Shown: positions 26,801 to 34,674 of the stretch, piece after piece | Layout of the letters: every line of letters starts with the position of its first letter | Position numbering within the stretch: the stretch's first letter is position 1 | Source: UBA1660 sp964462035 | GTDB lineage: Bacteria; Myxococcota_A; Polyangia; Polyangiales; Houyiibacteriaceae | Direction: 5' to 3' | NCBI GenBank assembly: GCA_964462035.1 | Contig: CAYXAP010000028.1 | Location: 45,033-109,032 of the forward strand | Length of the DNA stretch: 64,000 bases | The notes under the pieces: generated by a model | Seen by the model: only the letters and a program-made list of their open reading frames with translations | The model's database searches: none | What the model was told of the DNA's origin: nothing | Translations under genes and position numbers: made by a program

Positions 26801-28726
26801 ATGATCCGGCTGAAGGTAACGACCGGCGATTCCGCGGGGATCGCCTACGAGGGAGAAGCGGACCTCGTTCAAATCGGCCGCGTCGACACCAGCGACCTGC
26901 AGCTCACCGACACGCACGTGTCGGGGGAGCACGCATCGGTGGTCTTCACCGGTCACGGGTGGGTGCTGCGCGATCACCACAGCACCAACGGCACGCGCAT
27001 CGTCCGCTCCGGCGAGACCCTCGACCTGGCCATGCAGCCAGGGCGCGAGATCGGGCTCGCCAGCGGCGACGTGATCTCGCTGGGCGAGCCGGGGGACACC
27101 TCGGTTCGGGTCGAGGTCGAGGTGGACGAAGAGGACGACGATGAAGGCATCGTCTCCGTCCGCAACATCTCGGAGCTCTCGGCGGTCGAGAAGTCGGTCG
27201 ACCGAGATCTGCTCCAGCAGCTCTACGCCGGCCAGAAAGAGATCAGCGGGGCCATCGATCTCGACACCGTGATCGATCGGGTCGCGGAGCGCGTCTTCAC
27301 CTTCCTCAGCCGTGCGACGCACGTCACCGTGGCGCTTCGCGAGGAGGACGAGACGGGCAAGTCCAAGCGGTCGTCGCGCTACGTGCCGATGGGCACCCGT
27401 GTGCGCGGTGGCGAGTCCGCGGGCGAGACCATTCCGATCACCCGCAGCGTTTTCAAGAAGGTGGTGCGGGAGCGCGCGGCGGTGCTAGCCGCCGACGCGA
27501 AGCGCGACGTGGGCGCGACCGCGTCGCTGATGGCGGCGCAGATCCTCTCGACCATCGGTGTGCCACTCTGGCAGGGCGACGAGATCCTCGGCGTGCTCCA
27601 GGTCGACAACCGCGACGCCAAGGGGATGTTCAAGGAGGGGGACCTCGACGTGTTGGCGCTGCTCGCCCAGTCGGCGAGCCAGGCCTTCGCGCACGCCCGC
27701 CTCGTTCATCGCCTGCGCGTCGCCGAAGAGCGGCAGCGGAACGAGAACACGTACCTCAAGCGGCGCGAGGAGCGCCGCCGCTTCGACGGCATCATCGGCG
27801 AGTCGAAGGCGATGAAGAAGGTCTTCGAGCAGCTGCGCAAGGTGGTCGATACCCGGGTGACCGTGCTGATCGAGGGCGAGACCGGCACCGGTAAGGAGCT
27901 GGTCGCGAGCGCGGTGCACTACTGGTCTGGGCGCCGCGAGAAGCTCTTCGTGGCGCAGAACTGCGCGGCGATGCCGGAGAACCTCCTCGAGAGCGAGCTC
28001 TTCGGTCACAAGAAGGGCGCGTTCACCGGCGCCTCGGACGACAAGAAGGGGCTCTTCGAGCTCGCTCACGAGGGCACGCTCTTCCTCGACGAGGTCGGCG
28101 AGATGCCCATCTCGCTCCAGGCGAAGCTGCTGCGCGTCCTCCAGGAGGGTGAGGTACGGCCTGTCGGCTCCAACCGCACCAAGCGCGTCGACGTGCGCAT
28201 CGTCGCCGCGACGAACCGCGACCTCGAAAAGGAGGTGGCCGAGGGCCGCTTCCGCGAGGACCTCTTCTACCGGCTGAAGGTCTTCCCGCTCCGGTTGCCG
28301 CCGCTTCGCGAGCGTCGGGAGGACGTGCCGCTCCTCGCGGGCCACTTCCTCAAGCGTTACGCGGAGGAGTTCGGCCGACAGGTCTCCGGGATCAGCCAAC
28401 CGACGATGGAGCAGCTGCAGGCCTATGAGTGGCCGGGAAACGTCCGCGAGCTCGAGAACGAGATCCAGCGGTTGATCATCCAGGTGGGAGACGAGGAGTT
28501 CGTCCAGCCCCAACACCTGAGCCCGAAGATCCGCAAGGCGGAGGCCGTCGTCGGTCGGCTCAAGCCCACCAAGGGCACGCTCAAAGAGATGGTCGAGCAG
28601 GTCGAGAAGCAGATCCTGGCCGAGGCCCTCGCCGAGCACGACAACAACAAGACCGCCACCGCCAAGACCCTGGGCATCACCCGCGAGGGCCTGCACAAGA
28701 AGCTCAAGGGCTACGGGATGACATGA
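26801..28726 (+). CDS. FHA-GAF sigma54-dependent transcriptional activator
   Basis: A 641-aa regulator. Residues 1-105 are an FHA phosphopeptide-binding domain (GR, S-x-x-H, and STNGTRI); about 140-305 is a GAF sensor; 330-565 is the AAA+ core with Walker A GETGTGKE near residue 360, the sigma54-contacting GAFTGA near residue 407 and Walker B LFLDEVGEM; and the C-terminus carries a Fis-type helix-turn-helix (NNKTATAKTLGITREGL). FHA is expected to bind phospho-Thr, so a Ser/Thr kinase, such as those at 30035 or 31279, may control it. No Shine-Dalgarno sequence is seen before the ATG. Target promoters are not evident nearby. Confidence 0.92.
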   Translation: MIRLKVTTGDSAGIAYEGEADLVQIGRVDTSDLQLTDTHVSGEHASVVFTGHGWVLRDHHSTNGTRIVRSGETLDLAMQPGREIGLASGDVISLGEPGDTSVRVEVEVDEEDDDEGIVSVRNISELSAVEKSVDRDLLQQLYAGQKEISGAIDLDTVIDRVAERVFTFLSRATHVTVALREEDETGKSKRSSRYVPMGTRVRGGESAGETIPITRSVFKKVVRERAAVLAADAKRDVGATASLMAAQILSTIGVPLWQGDEILGVLQVDNRDAKGMFKEGDLDVLALLAQSASQAFAHARLVHRLRVAEERQRNENTYLKRREERRRFDGIIGESKAMKKVFEQLRKVVDTRVTVLIEGETGTGKELVASAVHYWSGRREKLFVAQNCAAMPENLLESELFGHKKGAFTGASDDKKGLFELAHEGTLFLDEVGEMPISLQAKLLRVLQEGEVRPVGSNRTKRVDVRIVAATNRDLEKEVAEGRFREDLFYRLKVFPLRLPPLRERREDVPLLAGHFLKRYAEEFGRQVSGISQPTMEQLQAYEWPGNVRELENEIQRLIIQVGDEEFVQPQHLSPKIRKAEAVVGRLKPTKGTLKEMVEQVEKQILAEALAEHDNNKTATAKTLGITREGLHKKLKGYGMT

Positions 28727-28739
28727 CGGAGCCTGCGCG

Positions 28740-28919
28740 ATGAAGGTCGTGCGGGAGGGCTCCGGTTTCCTGCTGCTCTTGCTCTCGCTCGCGGTGCTCT
28801 TCTACGCAGTGACCGCGCTGCGGGGCCACGACTTCGTCTCGGCCATCGTCCTCGTCGTCGTGGGGCTCGCGCTCCTCGGCGCATCCGTCGAGCTCCTCCG
28901 ACCCACCCTCGGGGAGTGA
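28740..28919 (+). CDS. Small two-helix membrane protein, 59 aa
   Basis: An open frame of 59 codons, MKVVREGSGFLLLLLSLAVLF..., with two hydrophobic helices (FLLLLLSLAVLFYAV and AIVLVVVGLALLGA). It begins 13 bases past the activator's stop and its stop overlaps the GTG of the next gene (GTGA), so it is firmly placed in the operon. The function is unknown. Confidence 0.65.
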   Translation: MKVVREGSGFLLLLLSLAVLFYAVTALRGHDFVSAIVLVVVGLALLGASVELLRPTLGE

Positions 28920-29323
28920 CCGTGGGAGCGTGGCGCTACGCGTGGGTGCTGTGCGGGCTGCTGGCCTGCGGTGAACCGACCGAGCCCGTGGCCGACGACC
29001 CCTTGGCGGCGGGGCCGGCCGCCGAGCGAGCCATGGTCCGAGCGCTCCTGGACGACATCGCCGACGCCCATCGCGCCGAAGACGTCAGCGACGAAGCGAT
29101 CCGCGAGCTGTGGGAGTCGCGGGTGGCCGGCCAGCCGCTCCCTTCCCGGGTCCCGCTCGAGCAGGTCGAGGACTCGCTCCGCGAGGAGCTGGTGCAGCGC
29201 GCTCGCCTCGGCGCGTTGGTCGAGCTGGTCGCGGAGCTCGAGCGACGCCAGGGCGTGGAGCGAGACCTCGAAGCGATCGAGGGCCTCGCGACCCTCCCGT
29301 TGCGCTTCGAGGATGGGCCGTGA
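28916..29323 (+). CDS. Small lipoprotein
   Basis: A 135-aa protein with a lipobox (WVLCGLLAC, Cys near residue 18) just after a short signal. The mature part is helical and acidic (LLDDIADAHRAEDVSDEAIRELW), and a helical segment rich in Leu, Glu and Arg dominates the end. Starts at GTG overlapping the previous stop and its stop overlaps the roadblock gene's GTG. No known family is apparent. Confidence 0.6.
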   Translation: MTVGAWRYAWVLCGLLACGEPTEPVADDPLAAGPAAERAMVRALLDDIADAHRAEDVSDEAIRELWESRVAGQPLPSRVPLEQVEDSLREELVQRARLGALVELVAELERRQGVERDLEAIEGLATLPLRFEDGP

Positions 29324-29973
29324 GTCTCGTCCCCGAGGCACCCCGTGACCAGGTCGAGGGACCGCTGACCGTCCTGCTCCGGCAGATGCTCATCGTCAGT
29401 CCGCGAGTGCTCTCGGCGGTCCTCGTCGACACCGACGGGGAGTGCGTCGACTACTGCTCCCAGACCGACCCCTACGAGGCCAAGGTCTCGGGAGCCGTCC
29501 TGAGCCTGACGCTGCGGCAGGTGCGTTGGTTCGCCGAGGCCACCGACATCGGCGAGGTCGCGACCTTCGAGGTGCACGGCACGAACCACGACCTGGCAGC
29601 CCGAAACCTGGGGCAGGGCTACTGCATCGTCATCGTCACCGAGCCCCACGGCTGCGACCAGGACGTGATGACGGCCATGAGCCGGGTCGGGGCGGCGATC
29701 TGCGAAGAGGCTGGCTTGCCGCTTCCCAGCTGGGACTCCGAGGACCAGGGCCTCCACGTGGAGATCCGAGAAGCCGTGGGCTGGCCCTTCGCCCCGGTCA
29801 GCTTCGCCCAGGGCAACGGCGCGGCGGTCCGGATCATCGACGTGCTGGGTCGGTGGGAGGAACACGGGGGCCTCAGCGGATCCCAGCTCACGTGTTTCCG
29901 GGTCCGGCTGGAGGACGAGCGAGAGGTCACGTTGGGGTACGACGAGGTCGAGGATCTCTGGATGCGCTGGTAG
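29320..29973 (+). CDS. Roadblock/LC7-type protein
   Basis: A 217-aa protein. The GTG at 29320 overlaps the previous stop. The N-terminal segment LTVLLRQMLIVSPRVLSAVLVDTDGECVDYCS has the mixed helix/strand pattern of roadblock domains, which in myxobacteria act as partners or GTPase-activating proteins of MglA-like small GTPases. No such GTPase is encoded in the window. The C-terminal half is unassigned. Confidence 0.5.
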   Translation: MSLVPEAPRDQVEGPLTVLLRQMLIVSPRVLSAVLVDTDGECVDYCSQTDPYEAKVSGAVLSLTLRQVRWFAEATDIGEVATFEVHGTNHDLAARNLGQGYCIVIVTEPHGCDQDVMTAMSRVGAAICEEAGLPLPSWDSEDQGLHVEIREAVGWPFAPVSFAQGNGAAVRIIDVLGRWEEHGGLSGSQLTCFRVRLEDEREVTLGYDEVEDLWMRW

Positions 29974-29979
29974 GCCATC

Positions 29980-30028
29980 CGGCCAATTGGCCGAAACTCC
30001 TTGAGAGTACGGCCACCTTCGCTACCAT
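29980..30028 (+). promoter_or_regulatory. Promoter with upstream palindrome, leaderless kinase message
   Basis: TTGAGA (30001-30006), a 16-base spacer and TACCAT (30023-30028) place a transcript start at about the GTG at 30035, leaving no leader. A perfect 14-base palindrome, CGGCCAATTGGCCG (29980-29993), sits just upstream of the -35 box and could be a regulator site. Confidence 0.45.
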
Positions 30029-30034
30029 CGGCCC

Positions 30035-31282
30035 GTGCGGAAGTGTCCCTCGTGCGGTACGGAGTATGATGACTCCATCGCGTTCTGTGGCCAGGACGGG
30101 ACGATCACCGTGCAGGTCCAGGACCCCACGGACGTCGACCCGCGGGTCGGAACGCAGCTCGGCGACTACATTCTCGTGGCTCGCGTCGCCGATGGCGCGA
30201 TGGGCCGGGTCTACGAAGGCCGCCACCCCGAGACCAAGCAGCGCGTAGCGGTCAAGGTCCTCCATGCGGACGTCGCCACCGACGAGGTCGCGGTCGAGCG
30301 CTTCAAGCGGGAGTACGAGACCGCCGAGGAGATGAACCACCCACACATCGTGGACGTCATCGAGTTCGGTGAGACCGGCGACGGGAGCTACTTCCTCACG
30401 ATGGAGTATCTCTTCGGCGAGGAGCTCGGCGAGCTCCTGCGTCGCGACGGGGCCATCACGCCCGACCGGGCGGTTCGCATCCTCAGCCAGCTGGGCGCAG
30501 GCCTCGACTACGCGCACTCCTTCGGTGTCATCCATCGCGACCTGAAGCCGGACAACGTCTTCCTCACCCACACCGAGGACGGCGACGTCGTGAAGATCCT
30601 CGACTTCGGTTCGGTGAAGCTCCAGATGGAGACCGGCCCGAAGCTCACCGCCTTCGGCACCACGCTCGGCTCGCCCTATTACATGAGCCCGGAGCAGGCG
30701 ATGGGGAAGCTCGACGTCGACCAGCGAACGGATGTCTTCGCGGTCGCGGCCATCGCCTGGGAGATGGCGGTCGGCAAGGTCTGCTTCGAGGGCGACAACG
30801 TCGCGGCCATCCTGATGAAGATCGTCAATCAGGATCCGCCGCCGCCGAGCCAGCAGGCGGCTGGCCCGGGGTGGCCCCCGGCGTTCGACGACGCGGTCCT
30901 CGCCGGCGTGGCCAAGGACAAGACGCTGCGTCCGAAGAGCGCTGGCGCACTCGCCGACTCGATCGTCGCCTCGTTCGGCCTCTCCGGCCCGCACACCCAA
31001 TGGGCCGAGACCCCGCAGGCGCAGATCGCGGCTGCGCTCGAGAGCGCGACGCCACCGGCGCCCAAGGCCTTCGGCGCCCCCGCGGCCACCGGTGGTCCAG
31101 GCCTGCCCGCGAGCCCGCTCTCCTCGAGCGGCCAGATGTCGGCGCCGTCGCCGATGGATGGCGGTGGCCACGCCCCGTCGCCGACGCCATCCTCGGGGCC
31201 GAACGTCGCCCTCATCGTGGTGGGCGCCCTGCTCGTGCTCGGCCTCCTCGGTGGCGCCGCCGCGTTCTTCTTGCTGGGCTAG
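30035..31282 (+). CDS. Hanks-type Ser/Thr protein kinase with N-terminal zinc ribbon and C-terminal membrane helix
   Basis: A 415-aa protein. Residues 4-22 form a CPSC...FCGQD zinc-ribbon-like element. The kinase domain is at about 43-300: VAVKVL with the ATP-binding Lys, HRDLKPDN catalytic loop, ILDFGSVK (DFG) and GSPYYMSPEQA. It is complete. A Pro/Ala-rich linker follows, ending in a single membrane helix at residues about 392-414 (LIVVGALLVLGLLGG), so the kinase domain faces the cytosol. Its stop overlaps the convergent kinase gene by four bases. Confidence 0.92.
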   Translation: MRKCPSCGTEYDDSIAFCGQDGTITVQVQDPTDVDPRVGTQLGDYILVARVADGAMGRVYEGRHPETKQRVAVKVLHADVATDEVAVERFKREYETAEEMNHPHIVDVIEFGETGDGSYFLTMEYLFGEELGELLRRDGAITPDRAVRILSQLGAGLDYAHSFGVIHRDLKPDNVFLTHTEDGDVVKILDFGSVKLQMETGPKLTAFGTTLGSPYYMSPEQAMGKLDVDQRTDVFAVAAIAWEMAVGKVCFEGDNVAAILMKIVNQDPPPPSQQAAGPGWPPAFDDAVLAGVAKDKTLRPKSAGALADSIVASFGLSGPHTQWAETPQAQIAAALESATPPAPKAFGAPAATGGPGLPASPLSSSGQMSAPSPMDGGGHAPSPTPSSGPNVALIVVGALLVLGLLGGAAAFFLLG

Positions 31283-32445
31283 TCCTTCGGGATCTTGAAG
31301 GGCTTCATCGGGTCGACCTCCGTCTCGCCGGGCGCGAGCGGCGGGTGACGCGCGGCGACCGCCGGGTCGATGGCCGGTCCGACCGAGGTGGGGATGGCGG
31401 AGAACCCAGCGTAGGCCGCGTCCGGCCCGAGCTCCTCGGCGAGGAGGTTGGTGCCCACGACCTCCGGGCCGGGGCTCAGGTCGATGACGAAGTCCTCGAG
31501 CACTCGGAGGTCGGACTCGATCTCCTCGGCCCATATTCGCTTCATGAAGCGGGCGAGTCGCGTGCGCCGATAGTCGGGCCGATGGCCCCGCAGGAAGCCG
31601 AGCAGCGCGTCGCGCATGGCGCCGGCGGTTTGGTATCGCCTCGAGCGGGAGCGCTCCATCGAACGTTCGATGATGGCGGCCAGCCCGTCCGGGATGTCCG
31701 GGTCGAGCTCCCGGCAAGGGATGGGCTCGGCATCACGGACGGCGAAGATGAGCTCCATCTCCGTCCGGGCTCGGAAGGGCGGCTGCCCGGTGCAGAGCTC
31801 GTAGAGGATGCTCCCTGCGCTGAATACGTCGCTCCGCCGGTCGAGCGGCCGTCCGAACGCCTGCTCGGGCGACATGTACTTGACCTTCCCCTTGATGATG
31901 CCGGTCTTCGTCTGGATACGGCTGAGCTTGGCCTTGGCGATGCCGAAGTCGCAGATCTTCACCTCGCCGTCGTAGCCGACCAGCACGTTGGACGGGCTCA
32001 GGTCGCGATGGACGACCTGCAGCTCGTCGCCCCCCTCGTCGGTGGCGTCGTGGGCGTGGTGCAGGCCGTCGAGGGCCTTCGCGAGCACGTAGGTCGCGTC
32101 GTCGAAGCGCAGATTCTCGCCCAGCCGTCGGGCGTGGTCGATCGTCGAGCGCAGGTCCCGTCCATCGACGAATTCCATCGAGATCAGGAGGTCCCGCTCG
32201 ACCTGCGTCAGCTCGTAGAAGCGAGCCACGTTCGGGTGGTCGAGGCGGCTCACCAGCCGATACTCGTCGGTCAGCATCGTGACGAACTTCGAGTCCTCCA
32301 GATAGTGCGGGAGGAGCTTCTTGACCGCGACGTCGTAGCGTTCGCCGTCGGCGGAGAAGGTGAAGCCTCGGAACACCTCGGCCATGCCACCGAAGGCGAT
32401 GCGATGAACGAGGTGGTAGCGGCCGAGCCGTCGCGTGCGGCGCAT
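31279..32445 (-). CDS. Hanks-type Ser/Thr protein kinase, soluble
   Basis: A 388-aa kinase. The Gly-rich loop HRIAFGGMAEVF is near the N-terminus, VAVKKLL provides the Lys, HRDLSPSN is the catalytic loop, ICDFGIAKA the DFG segment and GKVKYMSPEQ the activation segment. It has no membrane helix. The C-terminal 90 residues are a short domain of unknown fold with a basic-acidic end (MKPFKIPKD). Myxobacteria have many kinases of this type. Convergent with the zinc-ribbon kinase. Confidence 0.9.
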   Translation of the reverse strand: MRRTRRLGRYHLVHRIAFGGMAEVFRGFTFSADGERYDVAVKKLLPHYLEDSKFVTMLTDEYRLVSRLDHPNVARFYELTQVERDLLISMEFVDGRDLRSTIDHARRLGENLRFDDATYVLAKALDGLHHAHDATDEGGDELQVVHRDLSPSNVLVGYDGEVKICDFGIAKAKLSRIQTKTGIIKGKVKYMSPEQAFGRPLDRRSDVFSAGSILYELCTGQPPFRARTEMELIFAVRDAEPIPCRELDPDIPDGLAAIIERSMERSRSRRYQTAGAMRDALLGFLRGHRPDYRRTRLARFMKRIWAEEIESDLRVLEDFVIDLSPGPEVVGTNLLAEELGPDAAYAGFSAIPTSVGPAIDPAVAARHPPLAPGETEVDPMKPFKIPKD

Positions 32446-32487
32446 GGGTCGCGGCGAGATTGCCCGAGGAGGCGCTCGCCGAGCAAG

Positions 32488-33117
32488 TCAGCGCAGGCCG
32501 AGCCGCAGCTCGAGCCTCGGCGCGCGCGCCGAATCGAGGGCCACCGGCGACGCGATGCGCCAGGGGATTCCATCGCCTTCGCCGCTCGCCATCAGATGGA
32601 CACGCTCGCTCGGATCCTCCGCGATCAGGCTCGTGACGTCGACGCGCACCGGTCGGTCGGGCACGGCGGCGAGCTCGCGGCCGGGGCCGACCCGGCTGAC
32701 GACCGGGCGGGTCCGATGGGTCAGCGTCGCGCCCTCGAACGCTCGCACGCGTGAGACCCGTACGGTCTGTCTGTCGCCACCGATGGCGCCCTCGGCCGGG
32801 TAGAGCACCAGCACCGCCTGCCGGACCTCGCCCTCCGGGATATCGAACGCCAGGAAGACCGAGCCGTCGAGGTAGCCACCGAGGACCAGCTCGTCGAGAT
32901 CGCCCGCCGGCTCGGCGCGCTGATCGGAGCGGGTCCCGCCGAAGTCGGCCGCGACCAGGTGCCGGTCTCTCGTGGGCAGCGCGGTGACCTCGAGCGCGCG
33001 GCAGGTGCCATCGAGCTCACAGACGGTGTCCGCCGGGCAGCCGTTCTCCGCACACACCGGGCCGCGCGGACACCCGACGAGGAGGAGCGGCAGCAGGGCG
33101 ACGGCGATGCGGATCAC
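32488..33117 (-). CDS. Lipoprotein with DNRLRE-like beta domain
   Basis: A 209-aa protein with lipobox LLLVGC (Cys near residue 16) and a short Cys-rich element (CAENGCPADTVCELDGTC) following it. The main region resembles the DNRLRE-type jelly roll (GSVFLAFDIPEGEVRQAVLVLYP). The GTG at 33117 overlaps the stop of the nitrilase gene (GTGA), so both are translated together. Confidence 0.55.
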   Translation of the reverse strand: MIRIAVALLPLLLVGCPRGPVCAENGCPADTVCELDGTCRALEVTALPTRDRHLVAADFGGTRSDQRAEPAGDLDELVLGGYLDGSVFLAFDIPEGEVRQAVLVLYPAEGAIGGDRQTVRVSRVRAFEGATLTHRTRPVVSRVGPGRELAAVPDRPVRVDVTSLIAEDPSERVHLMASGEGDGIPWRIASPVALDSARAPRLELRLGLR

Positions 33118-34091
33118 GGCGACGGCACCCGGGCGTGCACCACGGTCGCGTTGGCTGGGGAGGGCGCGTATCCCGGCGCCTCGGCGAGTCGACGGACGCC
33201 CTCGGCGCTGCGCTCCAGGATCACACTCCGGCCCTCGAAGCGCTCGCCGGCGATCGCTCCGAGGAGGTGGGCCGTGATCGCATGACGGAGCCGAGCGTCC
33301 GCTGGGAGCTCGCCGAGGCTCCGCTCGATGCCTTCGAGGCGCCACTGCTCGCGGCGCAGCCAGTCACGGCTCTCGTCGTCGGGGCGGGCGTGGATCCAGG
33401 GACCATCCCAGGCCCATGGGTTGGCGGCCGGGTGAGCCACCACGTCGGCGTCGGCGACTCGGTCGATGATCGGCGTGAAGAGGGGTTCGCTCCGGGTGTG
33501 CGGCACGCAGAAGCCGTCGTAGCAGATCAGTGTCGCCACTCGCCCTGCGGCGCATTCGGTCGGGCGGATGGCGGCGCTGGGGCCGGGGGCGAGACCCATC
33601 GTGTCTTCCATCTGAGGGACGAGGTTCACCTTGCGGGTCTCCCGGAGCGGTCGGCCGTCGGCATCGAAGAAGGGGCTGAGGTTGTGCACCCGCCCATCGT
33701 CACCGGGCAGCAGAGCGCTCCCGCCGACGATGCAGATTCCCTCTCGCTTCGCGGCCGTCGCGAACGTCTCGGTCAGGATGCCCCGGACGTCGCCGGCAAC
33801 CGACGCCAGCGCCGCGAGCACCGGCCGGCGGAGCTGGCGCAGCGCGGTGAGGAACGCTCGCGGCTCTCGGAGCGCCGCCCTGGCCGCTGCGATGGCCGGC
33901 ACGGACCCTCCGCCGGCCAGCGCGAAGGGGAGGAAGGTGCCGAGGTTCTCGGGGAAGACCAGCAACGCGGCGCCGTCCCCCCGGAGCGCCGCGGCCTGGT
34001 CCACGAAGCGGTTCACGAGCGCCCGGAAGGTGGCGGGCGACCGGTAGGTCTCGGGGTCGACGTGAGTCTGGGCGGCGAAGAGGTCGAGCAT
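33114..34091 (-). CDS. Nitrilase-superfamily carbon-nitrogen hydrolase
   Basis: A 325-aa protein with the Glu-Lys-Cys triad of the superfamily: LLVFPENLGTF (Glu), RKVNLVPQ (Lys) and ICYDGF (Cys). Such enzymes split amides or nitriles or transfer acyl groups. The particular branch is unclear; the C-terminus has an unusual long extension after the Cys. Start ATG 34091 chosen because it begins MLDLFAAQTHVDPET; the frame is open further upstream without protein-like character. Confidence 0.75.
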   Translation of the reverse strand: MLDLFAAQTHVDPETYRSPATFRALVNRFVDQAAALRGDGAALLVFPENLGTFLPFALAGGGSVPAIAAARAALREPRAFLTALRQLRRPVLAALASVAGDVRGILTETFATAAKREGICIVGGSALLPGDDGRVHNLSPFFDADGRPLRETRKVNLVPQMEDTMGLAPGPSAAIRPTECAAGRVATLICYDGFCVPHTRSEPLFTPIIDRVADADVVAHPAANPWAWDGPWIHARPDDESRDWLRREQWRLEGIERSLGELPADARLRHAITAHLLGAIAGERFEGRSVILERSAEGVRRLAEAPGYAPSPANATVVHARVPSP

Positions 34092-34126
34092 CGATCCGCG
34101 TGGTTTCCTCCACGCTCCCGGGAGCA

Positions 34127-34132
34127 TACACT
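34127..34132 (+). promoter_or_regulatory. Candidate -10 box before the DsbD-alpha-like gene
   Basis: TACACT ends seven bases before the ATG at 34140, with no Shine-Dalgarno sequence. It fits the leaderless pattern. Confidence 0.35.
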
Positions 34133-34139
34133 TCGCGCG

Positions 34140-34667
34140 ATGCACTCGTGGAAGACACCCCTGCTCGCCCTCGCCCTCGCTGCCGCCCCCTTGATGGGCT
34201 GTGAGGAGGAGCCTGCCGAGACCGAGACGCCCGAGACGGAAGAGCCCGAAGCGGAAGCGCCGGAGGCCGAGGCGGAGGCCCCCGAGGCCGAAGCGGAGCC
34301 CGCCGGGCCCCGCGTGGTCCAGGAGGGCTACACGGTCGAGCTCAGCGGCGCCGAAGGCGCACTCACCTCGGGCGAGCTGACCCAGCTGGCGCTCGTCATC
34401 GAAGGTCAGGGCGAGTGGCACCTGAACCAGGATTTTCCCTTCGGGGTCGACGTCCAGGCACCCGAAGGGGTGCAGCTGCCGAAGGACAGCTTCGGGAAGG
34501 CCGACGCGGCCTCCTTCGCCGACGAGGGCGCACGCGTGGACGTACCCCTGACCCCCACCGCCGCGGGTGAGCACACGGTCCAGGCGGAGGTCCGCTTCGC
34601 CATCTGCAACCCTCAGTCGTGCATCCCGAAGACGGAGACGGTCGCGCTCGCGCTTCGGGTCGAGTGA
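34140..34667 (+). CDS. Lipoprotein with acidic linker and DsbD-alpha-like domain
   Basis: A 175-aa protein. MHSWKTPLLALALAAAPLMGC is a lipoprotein signal (Cys21). An acidic Glu/Pro/Ala linker follows to about residue 60. The remaining domain resembles the periplasmic alpha domain of DsbD, including FAICNPQSCIPK with two Cys five residues apart, equivalent to the redox pair of DsbD. It is a stand-alone version without the membrane and beta domains. It begins seven bases before the PrkA gene. Confidence 0.6.
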   Translation: MHSWKTPLLALALAAAPLMGCEEEPAETETPETEEPEAEAPEAEAEAPEAEAEPAGPRVVQEGYTVELSGAEGALTSGELTQLALVIEGQGEWHLNQDFPFGVDVQAPEGVQLPKDSFGKADAASFADEGARVDVPLTPTAAGEHTVQAEVRFAICNPQSCIPKTETVALALRVE

Positions 34668-34674
34668 CCCGGTC

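Noticed and set aside
24730..26802. A 690-codon open frame on the minus strand opposite the HEAT-like lipoprotein
   Set aside because: It is the mirror of a GC3-biased gene with a signal peptide and a strong ribosome-binding site. Its composition is rich in Arg, Gly and Val and matches no family.
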